DNA of 64,000 nucleotides from Halobacteriovoraceae bacterium (GTDB lineage Bacteria; Bdellovibrionota; Bacteriovoracia; Bacteriovoracales; Bacteriovoracaceae). Positions 8,544-17,339 of this stretch are shown piece by piece. The notes under the pieces were generated by a model that did not search any database, had not been told where the DNA came from, and worked only from the letters and a program-made list of their open reading frames with translations. Positions within the stretch are counted from its first letter, which is position 1. Every line of letters starts with the position of its first letter. Made by a program: the position numbers and the translations under genes. Location: assembly GCA_002707495.1 (NCBI GenBank), contig PAMZ01000006.1, positions 248,001 to 312,000 on the forward strand, written 5' to 3'.

Positions 8544-11500
8544 AAATTCATGAAATGACTGTTGTTAATATTGCCTCTCTAAAGGGCAGTCATCATATTG
8601 ATTTTGACCAAGTTGCCAAAACTTCAAATCTCTTTGCCATAACTGGCCCCACAGGTTCTGGGAAATCGACTCTTTTAAACTGTATTTCACTTGCCCTTTA
8701 TGGCGAGGTATACAAAAAAGGTTCAAGCTCTGCAGACTTTGTCACAATGGGTGAGTCTTTTGGTGAAATAGATCTAAAATTTTCTCATTCTGGGAAAAGA
8801 TATATCTGTCATTGGAAATTAAAAATTCGTAAAAAAAATGGAGATCACTACAAAAAACCACAGCTTACTAGAACCCTATTTAAAATTACTGAAAATGACA
8901 AAGAAGCTATAGACAAGTCTCCTGAGGATATCATAGGACTTAATTTTAGTCAGTTTTGTAAAACGAGTATTTTAAACCAAGGAGAATTTGCAAAATTTCT
9001 TAAGAGTTCATTTGTAGAGAGAAAAGACATTTTAGAAAAGTTCTACGAAGGAGATGATATATCCAACCTTAATGTCATATTAAAGGATCGAATTTCAAAG
9101 CTAAGTACCGAAAAAGAAATGTATAAAAATCAGGTTTTGGGTATTAACCAAGCTATGAATGAAAATGATATTAATGAAGAGAAGCTTAAAGAGCTTGAAA
9201 ACCGATACCAAGTAAAGAAACATCTCAAAGAAAAACTAGATGAACTCTCCAAACTAATTAAAGATTATCATGATCAGTATCAATCCGTTTATAACCTATC
9301 AGAGTCTCAAGAAAGTCTGAAAGCTGAAATTACCCGTTGCCATGAAGAACTTAACCAAGCGACAGAGAAATCAAAGAAAGCTAAAGAAAATGCAGACACG
9401 GCAAAACAGAACTATCAAAACAACAAAGAAAAGCTTAATACTGCTATTAAAAAATTTGATCGGAAAAATCATATAGAAAAGCAGAAATTATCTTTAGAAT
9501 CTCAATTAGAAACCCTGAATACTGATGTCAAACTAAAAGAGACAACAATTGATCAACTCAAAAAGCAACATAGTACCCAAGTTTTTAATCGAGACTCCTT
9601 GTTAAAAGAAAGCCCCCTTCTCGATAAATTCACAAGTTTTGAGCTGGCTGATCTTGAGCACCAATTTGAAACTCTCTATAACAACAAAATTAGCACCCTA
9701 GACCAGATAAAGAAGCACTTTGAAGAAATTAGCTCACTCAAAAAAGACCAAGCAAGCTTTGAAAAGACCAAAAAGGAGCTCAAGAAACTTTGGGACCGTT
9801 TCAACCTAAATTCGCAACAGCAGACTCAAAAAAACCTAGCCAAGGATCGTGATCATTTACAATCATTGAAGAATATTGTTGAGCAAGGTATTACAGAGAG
9901 CAATCTTCGGGAAAAAAATATTAAGCTAACAAGAGAAAAAATAAGCAAAATTGAACATCTCATTAAAGAGAAAAAAGCTACCGAAAGAGAGCTTGAAATC
10001 GATACGATTGCCCTTGAAAAAAATCTCCAAGCAGCAAAGAGACAATGTCATGTCAACGAGTTCACTCAAGAATCAAAGGAAAAAGGGACTTGTGTCATCT
10101 GCGGCCAAGATATTTCTGAATTAAATCTATCTACTGCGGGAGAAATTGATATCAATCAGTGGACTGTCCAGTTAGAGCAAAAAAATCTTAAACTTGTTTC
10201 TCTTAGAGAATCATTAAATGAGCTGAAATTAAAACTTCTTACTTTTCAAAAAGAAAAGCAAAGCCTGGCAGAAGTTCAACAAGATGAAACCGCAAGACTG
10301 AGACAGAAATGGAACCAAATAACTGACCTCCCCCTGCTTCAAGGTTCGATCAATCAAGAACATAAAGTGATTCTGGACAATAAAATAGATAAGATTGAAT
10401 CCAAACGTACCCAGCTTGAACAGAAAATCATCCAATTCAATAGAGATGAACAGAAATTAAATAATATAGACTTTCAGCTTTCCGAAATTGCAAAAAGACT
10501 TAAGTCTTTTATCTTAGAAGAGGATAAACTCCAGGACAGGATTTCAGAACTTGAACTAAAAAAGTCCAAAATAAAAAAGAGTCTTGAAAAAGAGCATGAG
10601 GATAGCGAATTCTTGAAGTACGTGAGCTCTCTTACGAAAAAAGCGCAGTCACTTCAAAACGTGACGAAGGAAATCGAAAGACTTGCAATCGAGATTAAGG
10701 CCAGTACAGAGACTCTCCAAAACCTTTTAAAACAAGCTTCCTCCAAAAAGCAAGATTTCAATCTCTACCGTGATGAGCTAAATTCACTGCAAAACTACTT
10801 TAGAGAAGAGGAGATTAACTATGATCCCTCAATTCGACTCAGGGAGCTTGAAGAGAGCTCTGAGAAATTTCAAGAAAATTTTCTCAAAATAAATGAGCAT
10901 CTGAAAAAGATTCAAGTAAAATATGCTGAAACAAAAAGTAGATACGAAACTTTACAGGATAGTTTAAAAGCACTCATTAATACAACCAACGAAACTCAAG
11001 TGGAACTACAAGAATTTGTAGGTGGAATGCTCAATGACAACAATTCTCAACTTGAAGAATTTTTCGAAATCTTAAAAAAATTTAAACAAGCTGACTTACA
11101 ATCTCAAAACAATAGTCAAGTCTTTCATCAGTCGAGAGCCATTTACGTAGAAAAATTAAGTCAATTTTCTGAAAGTTTGGAAAATTTAAGTCAAGAGTTT
11201 ACGCGCTCTCAGATTCTTCTCAAACAGAAAAAAGAAAATGAAAAAAAAATATCTAATATAGAATCCAAAATTGAAAAACTTAAAGAAACTGAAAATCAAT
11301 ATGAAGCTTTAAATTTACTAATCGGAAAAGACGAGTTTAGAAATTTTGTCTTAGCTAGAATAGAAAACCTCTTACTACAACAAACGAACAAAGAGCTTGA
11401 TCAGCTCTGTCAGGGTAGATATAGGCTTACCCAGACTCATAAAACAAATCGTCTTCTGACAGAATTCTTAGTCATTGATCATTTTTATGGTGCACAAAAA

Positions 11501-11803
11501 AGAAAAATTTCTACTCTCTCAGGCGGAGAGACTTTTATGGTTTCTTTAGCTCTGGCCCTTGCCCTAGCCGAAATGACGAGAGGAAAAACTCAAATCGACT
11601 CCCTATTTATAGATGAAGGTTTTGGGACTCTTGATCAAGATGCGATTGAAGATGTATTAGAGCTTCTCATTGATATGCAAAACACAGGAAAGCAAATTGG
11701 TCTTATATCTCATGTGAAAAAGTTAACTCGTCGCATTCCTGTTAATATCAATTTAATCAAAAGTGAAAGTGGCCTATCAGATATCGAATTCATCATGAAC
11801 TAG
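8540..11803 (+). CDS. sbcC: Exonuclease SbcCD, ATPase subunit C
   Basis: SbcC is a Rad50/SMC-like ATPase of 1087 residues. The P-loop GPTGSGKS is at about 36-43 and a Q-loop region (LNQGEFAKFLKSS) near 150. Two long coiled-coil arms surround a zinc hook CVICGQ at about 518. The ABC signature LSGGETF follows at about 993 and the Walker B DSLFIDEGFGTLD at about 1020. These parts form the head, arms and hook that bridge DNA ends, with SbcD bound at the head. The start overlaps the sbcD stop. The arms are very rich in Lys, Glu and Gln, as expected for coiled coils in an AT-rich genome. Nothing appears broken. Confidence 0.96.
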   Translation: MKIHEMTVVNIASLKGSHHIDFDQVAKTSNLFAITGPTGSGKSTLLNCISLALYGEVYKKGSSSADFVTMGESFGEIDLKFSHSGKRYICHWKLKIRKKNGDHYKKPQLTRTLFKITENDKEAIDKSPEDIIGLNFSQFCKTSILNQGEFAKFLKSSFVERKDILEKFYEGDDISNLNVILKDRISKLSTEKEMYKNQVLGINQAMNENDINEEKLKELENRYQVKKHLKEKLDELSKLIKDYHDQYQSVYNLSESQESLKAEITRCHEELNQATEKSKKAKENADTAKQNYQNNKEKLNTAIKKFDRKNHIEKQKLSLESQLETLNTDVKLKETTIDQLKKQHSTQVFNRDSLLKESPLLDKFTSFELADLEHQFETLYNNKISTLDQIKKHFEEISSLKKDQASFEKTKKELKKLWDRFNLNSQQQTQKNLAKDRDHLQSLKNIVEQGITESNLREKNIKLTREKISKIEHLIKEKKATERELEIDTIALEKNLQAAKRQCHVNEFTQESKEKGTCVICGQDISELNLSTAGEIDINQWTVQLEQKNLKLVSLRESLNELKLKLLTFQKEKQSLAEVQQDETARLRQKWNQITDLPLLQGSINQEHKVILDNKIDKIESKRTQLEQKIIQFNRDEQKLNNIDFQLSEIAKRLKSFILEEDKLQDRISELELKKSKIKKSLEKEHEDSEFLKYVSSLTKKAQSLQNVTKEIERLAIEIKASTETLQNLLKQASSKKQDFNLYRDELNSLQNYFREEEINYDPSIRLRELEESSEKFQENFLKINEHLKKIQVKYAETKSRYETLQDSLKALINTTNETQVELQEFVGGMLNDNNSQLEEFFEILKKFKQADLQSQNNSQVFHQSRAIYVEKLSQFSESLENLSQEFTRSQILLKQKKENEKKISNIESKIEKLKETENQYEALNLLIGKDEFRNFVLARIENLLLQQTNKELDQLCQGRYRLTQTHKTNRLLTEFLVIDHFYGAQKRKISTLSGGETFMVSLALALALAEMTRGKTQIDSLFIDEGFGTLDQDAIEDVLELLIDMQNTGKQIGLISHVKKLTRRIPVNINLIKSESGLSDIEFIMN

Positions 11804-11855
11804 TTGTCCTTTGTACCATATGAAGTATAATTATCCTGAATGAATGAGGAGAAAT

Positions 11856-12359
11856 ATGGCCCAGTCAAACTTTGTTGAATTTTCTAAACCTTTTATTGAT
11901 GCTCTTATAGACACCTTTGAAAAAATGGTACACACAGAAATCAAACCTCACAACCCTAAGATCAAAACAACTTCGGTAGCTAGAGGTGATATTACCGCCA
12001 TTATTGGAATGAATGGAACTGTAGAAAAAGACGGACAGATAAAAGACTTCAAAGGTCTTCTTGCCCTCTCCTGGCCTGAACCGGTGTATGTCACCTTAGC
12101 AGGAAGAATGTTGTTTGAAGAGTATGAAGAATATAATGATGAGATCTCAGATTCTGGTGCAGAAATTGCCAATATAGTTATGGGAAATGCTAAAGGACAT
12201 CTTGCTAATATCGGTTATAAAATAGGTATGGCCTCCCCAACTAGCATCAGGGGAGCTGGTCACGAAATCAAATATCCACCAAATACTACGGTCATTGAAA
12301 TAACAATTGGAACTGATATAGGCGACTTCTGTTTAGAGATTTGTTATCAAGAAGCCTAA
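11856..12359 (+). CDS. cheX: Chemotaxis protein CheX, CheY-P phosphatase
   Basis: The protein has 167 residues and fits the CheX/CheC phosphatase fold. The conserved phosphatase motif with Glu and Asn is visible in DEISDSGAEIANIVMGNAKGHL. The N-terminal part (FVEFSKPFIDALIDTFEKM) and the central GDITAIIGMNG segment also fit CheX. CheX dephosphorylates CheY-P and so resets the flagellar motor signal. The ATG at 11856 is preceded by GAGGAG at six bases, which decides the start over an upstream ATG at 11844. It ends four bases into a convergent HD-GYP-like gene. cheY lies 1.1 kb downstream on the same strand. Confidence 0.88.
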   Translation: MAQSNFVEFSKPFIDALIDTFEKMVHTEIKPHNPKIKTTSVARGDITAIIGMNGTVEKDGQIKDFKGLLALSWPEPVYVTLAGRMLFEEYEEYNDEISDSGAEIANIVMGNAKGHLANIGYKIGMASPTSIRGAGHEIKYPPNTTVIEITIGTDIGDFCLEICYQEA

Positions 12360-13318
12360 AGTCCAGATTTTTTGATAAAACTTTTAAACTTTTTGATGCT
12401 TTCTAATTGGTAGTTGCCAAGCTGTTCTGTGCTGAATTCTTCAAACACTTGTGCCCTAGTTTTTCCTAAACATGTGAGACTTCTATCGTAATAAGCCGAT
12501 ATAGAAATAATTTCCTGGAGGGTACTGAGGCTCTTTAAACCACTTGGAAAACCATTTCCTTGATTTTTTTCCTCATGAGAAAATATTAATTCCAAAACTA
12601 AAGGATTTACAAAATTTTTTTCATTGAGAAAACTGCGTCCAATTTCTGGATGTTGCTTATAAACCTTTTGCTCATCCAGACTCATCTCATTTACAGACTT
12701 AAAATATAGCTTTTGAATATCTGGCGCTGATTTTCCATAGGCAACATCATGGTATAGCCCTGCTATCCCTAGCGCTTCGATTTCTTCAGGTGACAACCCT
12801 AAGAACTCTCCAAAACTAATACATAAAGTTGCTGTATTCACACTATGCCTATGCATGAGTGAGTCTTTATCTTTAAATTCGGAAGTATCCCCGTGATCAA
12901 AGATACTCTTTAGAAGGTCCCCATTAGATCTCAATACTTTTGCGAGATTGATAGATGTATTAGTAGCTGCCTGATAACTGGCCTTTTTTTCAGGGTTATC
13001 ATATAGCCTCTCAGCGGTAGCTTCCGATGCACCCATGACAACCTTCGTTTTTTCTCCCAAAGAAACGTCTGGATCATTTGCGACAACTTCTAAACAGCGA
13101 TCTATATATTGTTGATATTTTTCTTCATCATCCTCTTTAATATAAAGTTTTCTTACTTTTTTACTCTTAAGTGAACTTAAACGCTCAGTTTCAATATCGA
13201 AGTCTCCCCTCACAAACATTAGGAGTCTGTGAGGAAGTTCAATATATAAATCAAAACCGAGAAGAATCCCCTCTTTTAGGGTGGAAATTCTTACAGGTAA
13301 ATATTCATTTTTGTCCAT
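12356..13318 (-). CDS. HD-GYP-like domain protein
   Basis: This 320-residue protein has an N-terminal PilZ-like or DUF3391-like beta-rich region (VRISTLKEGILLGFDLYIEL, LLMFVRGDF) followed by an HD-GYP-type domain. The metal ligands are present: H156/H158 (LMHRHSVN), H190-D191 (GLYHDVAYGK) and a later HPEIGRSFL with SHEEKNQGNGFPSGL. GYP is replaced by GFP. HD-GYP enzymes hydrolyse cyclic di-GMP, and the Tyr-to-Phe change leaves activity uncertain. The AAGGA ribosome site abuts the ATG with no spacer, which is unusual, but no other start is available. It is convergent with cheX and divergent from cheY, which suggests a link to motility or second-messenger control. Confidence 0.75.
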   Translation of the reverse strand: MDKNEYLPVRISTLKEGILLGFDLYIELPHRLLMFVRGDFDIETERLSSLKSKKVRKLYIKEDDEEKYQQYIDRCLEVVANDPDVSLGEKTKVVMGASEATAERLYDNPEKKASYQAATNTSINLAKVLRSNGDLLKSIFDHGDTSEFKDKDSLMHRHSVNTATLCISFGEFLGLSPEEIEALGIAGLYHDVAYGKSAPDIQKLYFKSVNEMSLDEQKVYKQHPEIGRSFLNEKNFVNPLVLELIFSHEEKNQGNGFPSGLKSLSTLQEIISISAYYDRSLTCLGKTRAQVFEEFSTEQLGNYQLESIKKFKSFIKKSGL

Positions 13319-13491
13319 TCCTTATTTTAACTGAAGTTAAGAAAATTAAATAGCCTCTTTTAATCGACACCTCATTTCCTGACAAATTAAATAAAATTTA
13401 ACAAACCTGATTGACAAGAAGCTAAGCAAATACATCGTGCAAAAAATTCTATATTAGATACAATTGAAAGAGAAAAAATGAGGAGTCTACC

Positions 13492-13887
13492 ATGGCGTTT
13501 AACCCGAAACAAAAAATACTGATTGTCGATGACATGAGTACGATGAGAAAAATCATAAAAAATATGCTCACTAAAATGGGCTGTGACCAGTTACATGAAG
13601 CTGAGGACGGACTACCAGCTTGGAAAATGATAGAAGAAGCGCATACTGCAGGTTCCCCGTTTGAATTTATTGTCTCAGATTGGAATATGCCAGGTTTAAC
13701 AGGACTAGATCTCCTAAAAAAAATTCGAGAAGATGAACGTTTTAAAACTCTCCCCTTTCTCATGATCACTGCAGAAGCTGAGCAGTCAAACGTGATTATT
13801 GCTGTAAAAGCAGGTGTAAGTAATTTTATCGTCAAGCCTTTTTCAATAGTAACACTGAAAGAAAAGATAGATAAAGTTTTTCCATGA
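13492..13887 (+). CDS. cheY: CheY-type single-domain response regulator
   Basis: The 131-residue protein is only a receiver domain. The acidic pocket is DD at 13-14, the phospho-acceptor is D63 (VSDWNMPGLTG), T93 is in FLMITAEAE and K115 in IVKPFS. The DWNMPGLTG and KAGVSNFIVKPF segments are close to E. coli CheY. Phospho-CheY of this family binds the flagellar switch protein FliM. The ATG has AGGAG upstream at eight bases. The stop overlaps the next gene by four bases, so the CheY-tail protein downstream is made in step with it. Confidence 0.92.
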   Translation: MAFNPKQKILIVDDMSTMRKIIKNMLTKMGCDQLHEAEDGLPAWKMIEEAHTAGSPFEFIVSDWNMPGLTGLDLLKKIREDERFKTLPFLMITAEAEQSNVIIAVKAGVSNFIVKPFSIVTLKEKIDKVFP

Positions 13888-14399
13888 GTATGCTTAATGA
13901 TCCTGAGATGGAAGAAATAGTCCTTGGTTTTACAGAAGAAGCTGATGCATTATATGAGGACTTATCTGAGATTCTTGAAAGTTATGAAGATGAACCAAGA
14001 CAAAAAAAATTAGAAGAATTTGGGCAGGTCATCGATCGAGTGATGGGAGCAGCAAAGAGTATTGAAGCTCACAGAACTGGTAGCTTTTGTGAGCTTGGTA
14101 AAACGATATCATATAAAGCCTCTCAATCGATGGATCAAGAGTTACTTAATATTGTCGTTGCGGTTTTATTTGATACTGTCGAAATACTTCAAAAGATCAA
14201 TCAAAAGATAATAAAAAGCAAAACCGAGGAAATAGAAGATCTTAACTTAGATAGATTTGGAACACGTCTTCGTTGGTTATCAGAAAAATTTCAGAATATC
14301 GAAAGAAGTTCTGTGGCCTTTGAAACTTCAACTCTTGAATCAGATGGAAAAGCCGATCAAAAATCTATTGATGACCTCCTTGCAAGTCTAGGTCTTTAA
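13884..14399 (+). CDS. Pseudo-HPt chemotaxis protein with CheZ-like C-terminal CheY-binding tail
   Basis: The 171-residue protein is mostly helical and begins like a CheA P1/HPt domain (GFTEEADALYEDLSEILESYED). Where HPt proteins have the His of a HTLKGSA-type motif, this protein has D51 in VIDRVMGAAKSIEAH, so it cannot be phosphorylated there. The last 15 residues (ADQKSIDDLLASLGL) closely resemble the C-terminal CheY-binding peptide of CheZ (DQVDDLLDSLGF in E. coli). They also resemble the FliM N-terminal peptide. The gene overlaps cheY by four bases. I infer that it is a CheY-binding partner, perhaps a phosphatase, sink or localiser. It lacks the CheZ four-helix body and its catalytic DQxQ motif. 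The function is not proven. Confidence 0.6.
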   Translation: MSMLNDPEMEEIVLGFTEEADALYEDLSEILESYEDEPRQKKLEEFGQVIDRVMGAAKSIEAHRTGSFCELGKTISYKASQSMDQELLNIVVAVLFDTVEILQKINQKIIKSKTEEIEDLNLDRFGTRLRWLSEKFQNIERSSVAFETSTLESDGKADQKSIDDLLASLGL

Positions 14400-15385
14400 A
14401 AATTTATCCACCCTTCGACTGTCTTAATAAGTGGATTTGCCAGATTAGGATTGATTTCACCTAACCTATTTTGGTTCACAATATTTTTCAATATACTCTC
14501 CATTCCAATCTCTTGTCCCATCTTTCCTTCTGAAATATAAACCAATTGTTCAGATAAATTTAGTATAAATGATCCTAGGGCAATATAATCTTCTGTTTTT
14601 CCTCTTGGAAAGCCATTACCCTTAGAGTCTTCATGGTGCTCCATTATAAATCTTTTTAGATCCTTGCTAAAAGGTATCTCCAATTTAGACAGGTAATAAA
14701 GAGAAAGAAAAGGATGCTTTTTATAGGTAGGATCTACACCAAGTGAGCTCCAACTATCAAAGCTACTTGGCTTAATCATACAAAAACTCATGTCCTTAAA
14801 TAGTGCGCCCAGAATAATATCGCTTAGACTTTGGTGATCTTTGATTCCTAGCTCTTGGGCCATAAAATACGCCAACACAGCACATTTAACGGGCCCTAAG
14901 TCTCTCATTAAAACTTTATCCGTCAAAGCAAGCATAAAATTTATACTTGGATCTTGATCGATTGGAAAATCCAACAATTCATAAGAAAGCCTTTGCCTCA
15001 AAAAGGAATAATCTCTATTGAGAGCTGCATTTTTAAAGTTTTCTTTTAAATTAAACGATTCATCTTTTTTAGCATTAAAACGATCCTTTCTTTTATTGAA
15101 GAGATTCATCATCTTGACTCTCGCTAGATTATACTCATCTAGTCTTTGTTGGTCACAATCGGTCTCTTTATAAAAGGAGTCCATATCTTCTATGAATACT
15201 TGTAGCTTAGCTCCTTTTTTTTGATACTCTTCTAACTCTAGAAGCGCTTCTTTTGAAATTGATATGTTTGGATATTGATAGACAACTCGACTACTTCGAT
15301 TCGGTTGATAAATATAGATCGCAAAACTATAAATTGAATCCACCTTTAAAACTTCTACAGGGTAATTATAAAAGGCGATCTTCAA
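14396..15385 (-). CDS. Degenerate HD-GYP-like protein
   Basis: The 329-residue protein keeps the overall HD-GYP order. In place of the metal-binding HD pair it has KD (GALFKDMSF, near residue 197). A later EHHEDSKGNGFPRGK retains the His-His-Glu and a GFP motif. The hydrolase centre is therefore probably incomplete, and the protein may act as a sensor or scaffold. The start is a TTG at 15385 with AAAAGGGG seven bases upstream, overlapping the end of the 645-residue gene by 20 bases. It converges with the cheY-linked pseudo-HPt gene, overlapping by four bases at the stops. An N-terminal beta-rich part (residues 1-60) resembles that of the other HD-GYP-like protein in this block. Confidence 0.65.
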   Translation of the reverse strand: MKIAFYNYPVEVLKVDSIYSFAIYIYQPNRSSRVVYQYPNISISKEALLELEEYQKKGAKLQVFIEDMDSFYKETDCDQQRLDEYNLARVKMMNLFNKRKDRFNAKKDESFNLKENFKNAALNRDYSFLRQRLSYELLDFPIDQDPSINFMLALTDKVLMRDLGPVKCAVLAYFMAQELGIKDHQSLSDIILGALFKDMSFCMIKPSSFDSWSSLGVDPTYKKHPFLSLYYLSKLEIPFSKDLKRFIMEHHEDSKGNGFPRGKTEDYIALGSFILNLSEQLVYISEGKMGQEIGMESILKNIVNQNRLGEINPNLANPLIKTVEGWINF

Positions 15386-17303
15386 GAAAAACCCCTTTTG
15401 CCATCATGACTAACAACTCAATTTTTTGAGCATCTTTATGACTTTTAACAGTCCCTGGAAAACGAGCTACGCAGTACCCAAGTGATTCTCCTTCCTCAAA
15501 ATAAGGAAAGGTAAATTCAAGTGGATTTGATTGAAATGTCTCATCTTGCCAGGTAGGAAGAAGACAGGAATCCCAACGGGATTTGTTTTCCTGTTCAAAT
15601 ATTTCAAACTCTTCAGCTAACTTGTTTAGTCCAGAATATATATTTTCATAATCCTGACCATTCTTTTTATAAAAAATTATTTCTCCTTCAAACTCCTTAA
15701 GGACAGAAAAATGAACAAATTTTAAAAGTTTTTGAGGCTCTGATGAAGCTGACCATATCAAGTCATTATATGTCACAAAATATTCTAAACCGTGACTGCT
15801 ATAATCAAATAAAGGAGAGTCTTCGATTAGTGCTATTTCATCACAACTTCGCTTTATTATCTTCTCTTCTAAGTCCTTAGAGGCTTTTAATTTTCCTGAC
15901 TTAAACTCAGCCTTCAGTTTTTTATAGTCTAATACAGTTTCAGGACCTAGGTTTATATCTTTATGATACTTTAATAGAATCTCATTTTCATCATTGACTT
16001 CATCTAAGATAGCCTCTGTGGTGTTTCCTATCTTTTCTTTTTCATCTGATTGAGTGATAGAGCCGACCAAATTTCCCGTTGACTCTTCTTCAAAGTTTCT
16101 AGACCGGCCTCCTTTTTTTGGCTCACTAAGAGTCATTCCTTTTTTCTTGTCGACCTCTGCTATGACTTCTTCAAATTTACCTTTTAATTTGGATAAATCT
16201 TTTTCCTCTTTTTCAATCTTTTCTCGAGGCTTAAGCTCGCGCTCCACCTCATTGAAGCGTTCTCTCTTTTTACTCTCCCGTCCTGCTTCCTCCAAGGAAT
16301 CTCTTTTTTTACTTTCTCTCTCGACTTCGTCAAACTTTTTACGTTTTGAAGGGGCAAAGTCTAATGGCCCATCCAGAGCATTTAGTTTAGGTTTTTTCTT
16401 TCCTTCAACTTCATTAAACTTACCTCTATTCTTTGACTCTCTTTGAACTGGCTCAAACCTAAGACCTTTTTTTTTGCTTAAATCTAGAAAGGGAAGATTT
16501 AATTTTCCAGGTTTTCTCTTGAACTCATTTTGTGGCAAGTCTAAATTAAGTTTTCTCCTAGCTCTTGATGGAGTCACCTCTAGACTAGATGTGTACGGAT
16601 TTTTTTTCATTTCATTTTCTACAGGAGTGAACTTTGCTCTTTTCAAATTTCTATCAGGGAGTTCCGGATTAAATTGTCCCACTGCCTTCCTTTGATAATG
16701 ACTAAATGGATTATCGAGAAATGAAAGATCTGTTTTGTTACGCTTTAAAGTAAAATTTGAAAACTGTGAGTGGTCAAAGGAAGGTATCTTTTTTTTCTTT
16801 TTATTATCAAAATTAAAAAGCCCTTCAGATTTACGACCAGGATCATGACTTTTGACTTTGAAGCTTTCATCCAGTCCACTCTTATTTGCAGATATTGCCA
16901 TAGACTGCATCATTGAGCTCTCTTCGCTATTTTCAAAACTCTTAAAAAACAAATCAACTTTATGCACTAAACTTTTTAACTCTATCTTTTCTTTTAGTAC
17001 CTCATTGAGCCCTAAAGCTTGAAGTTTAGAAAAAATATGCGGAGCTATAGCATTTTCTTGGATCAAAATATTTCGTGATTCTCTATTTTTAACCAGTTGA
17101 GAATAGTCTTCTAAATATGATCTTGTTTTTTTGAGATCAGAAGAAAAACTGATTGAATGCTCAAGAACACCAACCACTTGACCATATTCATTAAGAGAAT
17201 CAATTTCATAGATTAAAATTTCTTCATCTTTTTCAATTTCATCTTTAAGCTCTTTAAGCCTTTGTGACAAAGGGTGGATGAAGATTATATTCCTCTCAAT
17301 CAT
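15366..17303 (-). CDS. Large repeat-rich protein with receiver-like N-terminus, unknown function
   Basis: I do not recognise this 645-residue protein. Residues 1-125 look like a receiver-type alpha/beta fold (NIIFIHPLSQRLKELKDEI, then alternating strands and helices), but a phospho-acceptor aspartate is not evident. Residues 180-420 are a highly charged, low-complexity linker containing degenerate 13-residue units such as FDEVERESKKR and FNEVERELKPR. The last 200 residues are a folded alpha/beta domain of GAF-like appearance ending at MMAKGVFLEDRLL. The following degenerate HD-GYP gene begins inside its 3' end, so the two products probably act together. There is no signal peptide or membrane helix, so it is probably cytoplasmic. 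Confidence 0.55.
   Translation of the reverse strand: MIERNIIFIHPLSQRLKELKDEIEKDEEILIYEIDSLNEYGQVVGVLEHSISFSSDLKKTRSYLEDYSQLVKNRESRNILIQENAIAPHIFSKLQALGLNEVLKEKIELKSLVHKVDLFFKSFENSEESSMMQSMAISANKSGLDESFKVKSHDPGRKSEGLFNFDNKKKKKIPSFDHSQFSNFTLKRNKTDLSFLDNPFSHYQRKAVGQFNPELPDRNLKRAKFTPVENEMKKNPYTSSLEVTPSRARRKLNLDLPQNEFKRKPGKLNLPFLDLSKKKGLRFEPVQRESKNRGKFNEVEGKKKPKLNALDGPLDFAPSKRKKFDEVERESKKRDSLEEAGRESKKRERFNEVERELKPREKIEKEEKDLSKLKGKFEEVIAEVDKKKGMTLSEPKKGGRSRNFEEESTGNLVGSITQSDEKEKIGNTTEAILDEVNDENEILLKYHKDINLGPETVLDYKKLKAEFKSGKLKASKDLEEKIIKRSCDEIALIEDSPLFDYSSHGLEYFVTYNDLIWSASSEPQKLLKFVHFSVLKEFEGEIIFYKKNGQDYENIYSGLNKLAEEFEIFEQENKSRWDSCLLPTWQDETFQSNPLEFTFPYFEEGESLGYCVARFPGTVKSHKDAQKIELLVMMAKGVFLEDRLL
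16150..16460 (-). repeat. Degenerate 39-bp tandem repeats within the 645-residue gene
   Basis: The encoded units are about 13 residues long and read like F-x-E-V-E-R-E-S-K-K-R-x-x. Clear copies are FEPVQRESKNR, FDEVERESKKR, LEEAGRESKKR and FNEVERELKPR, with weaker flanking copies. The array makes an alternating-charge linker. Confidence 0.6.
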
Positions 17304-17339
17304 TTTCTCATTATAATATGGAGTGTTTAAGAACTAAAG

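Noticed and set aside
13411-13455. TTGACA upstream of cheY as a promoter
   Set aside because: No acceptable -10 box stands at 16-18 bases. The next TATATT is far too distant.
16054-16446. A 130-residue plus-strand frame
   Set aside because: It mirrors the charged repeats of the gene on the other strand. The Ser/Phe/Leu-rich product is typical of antisense to Lys/Glu/Arg codons.
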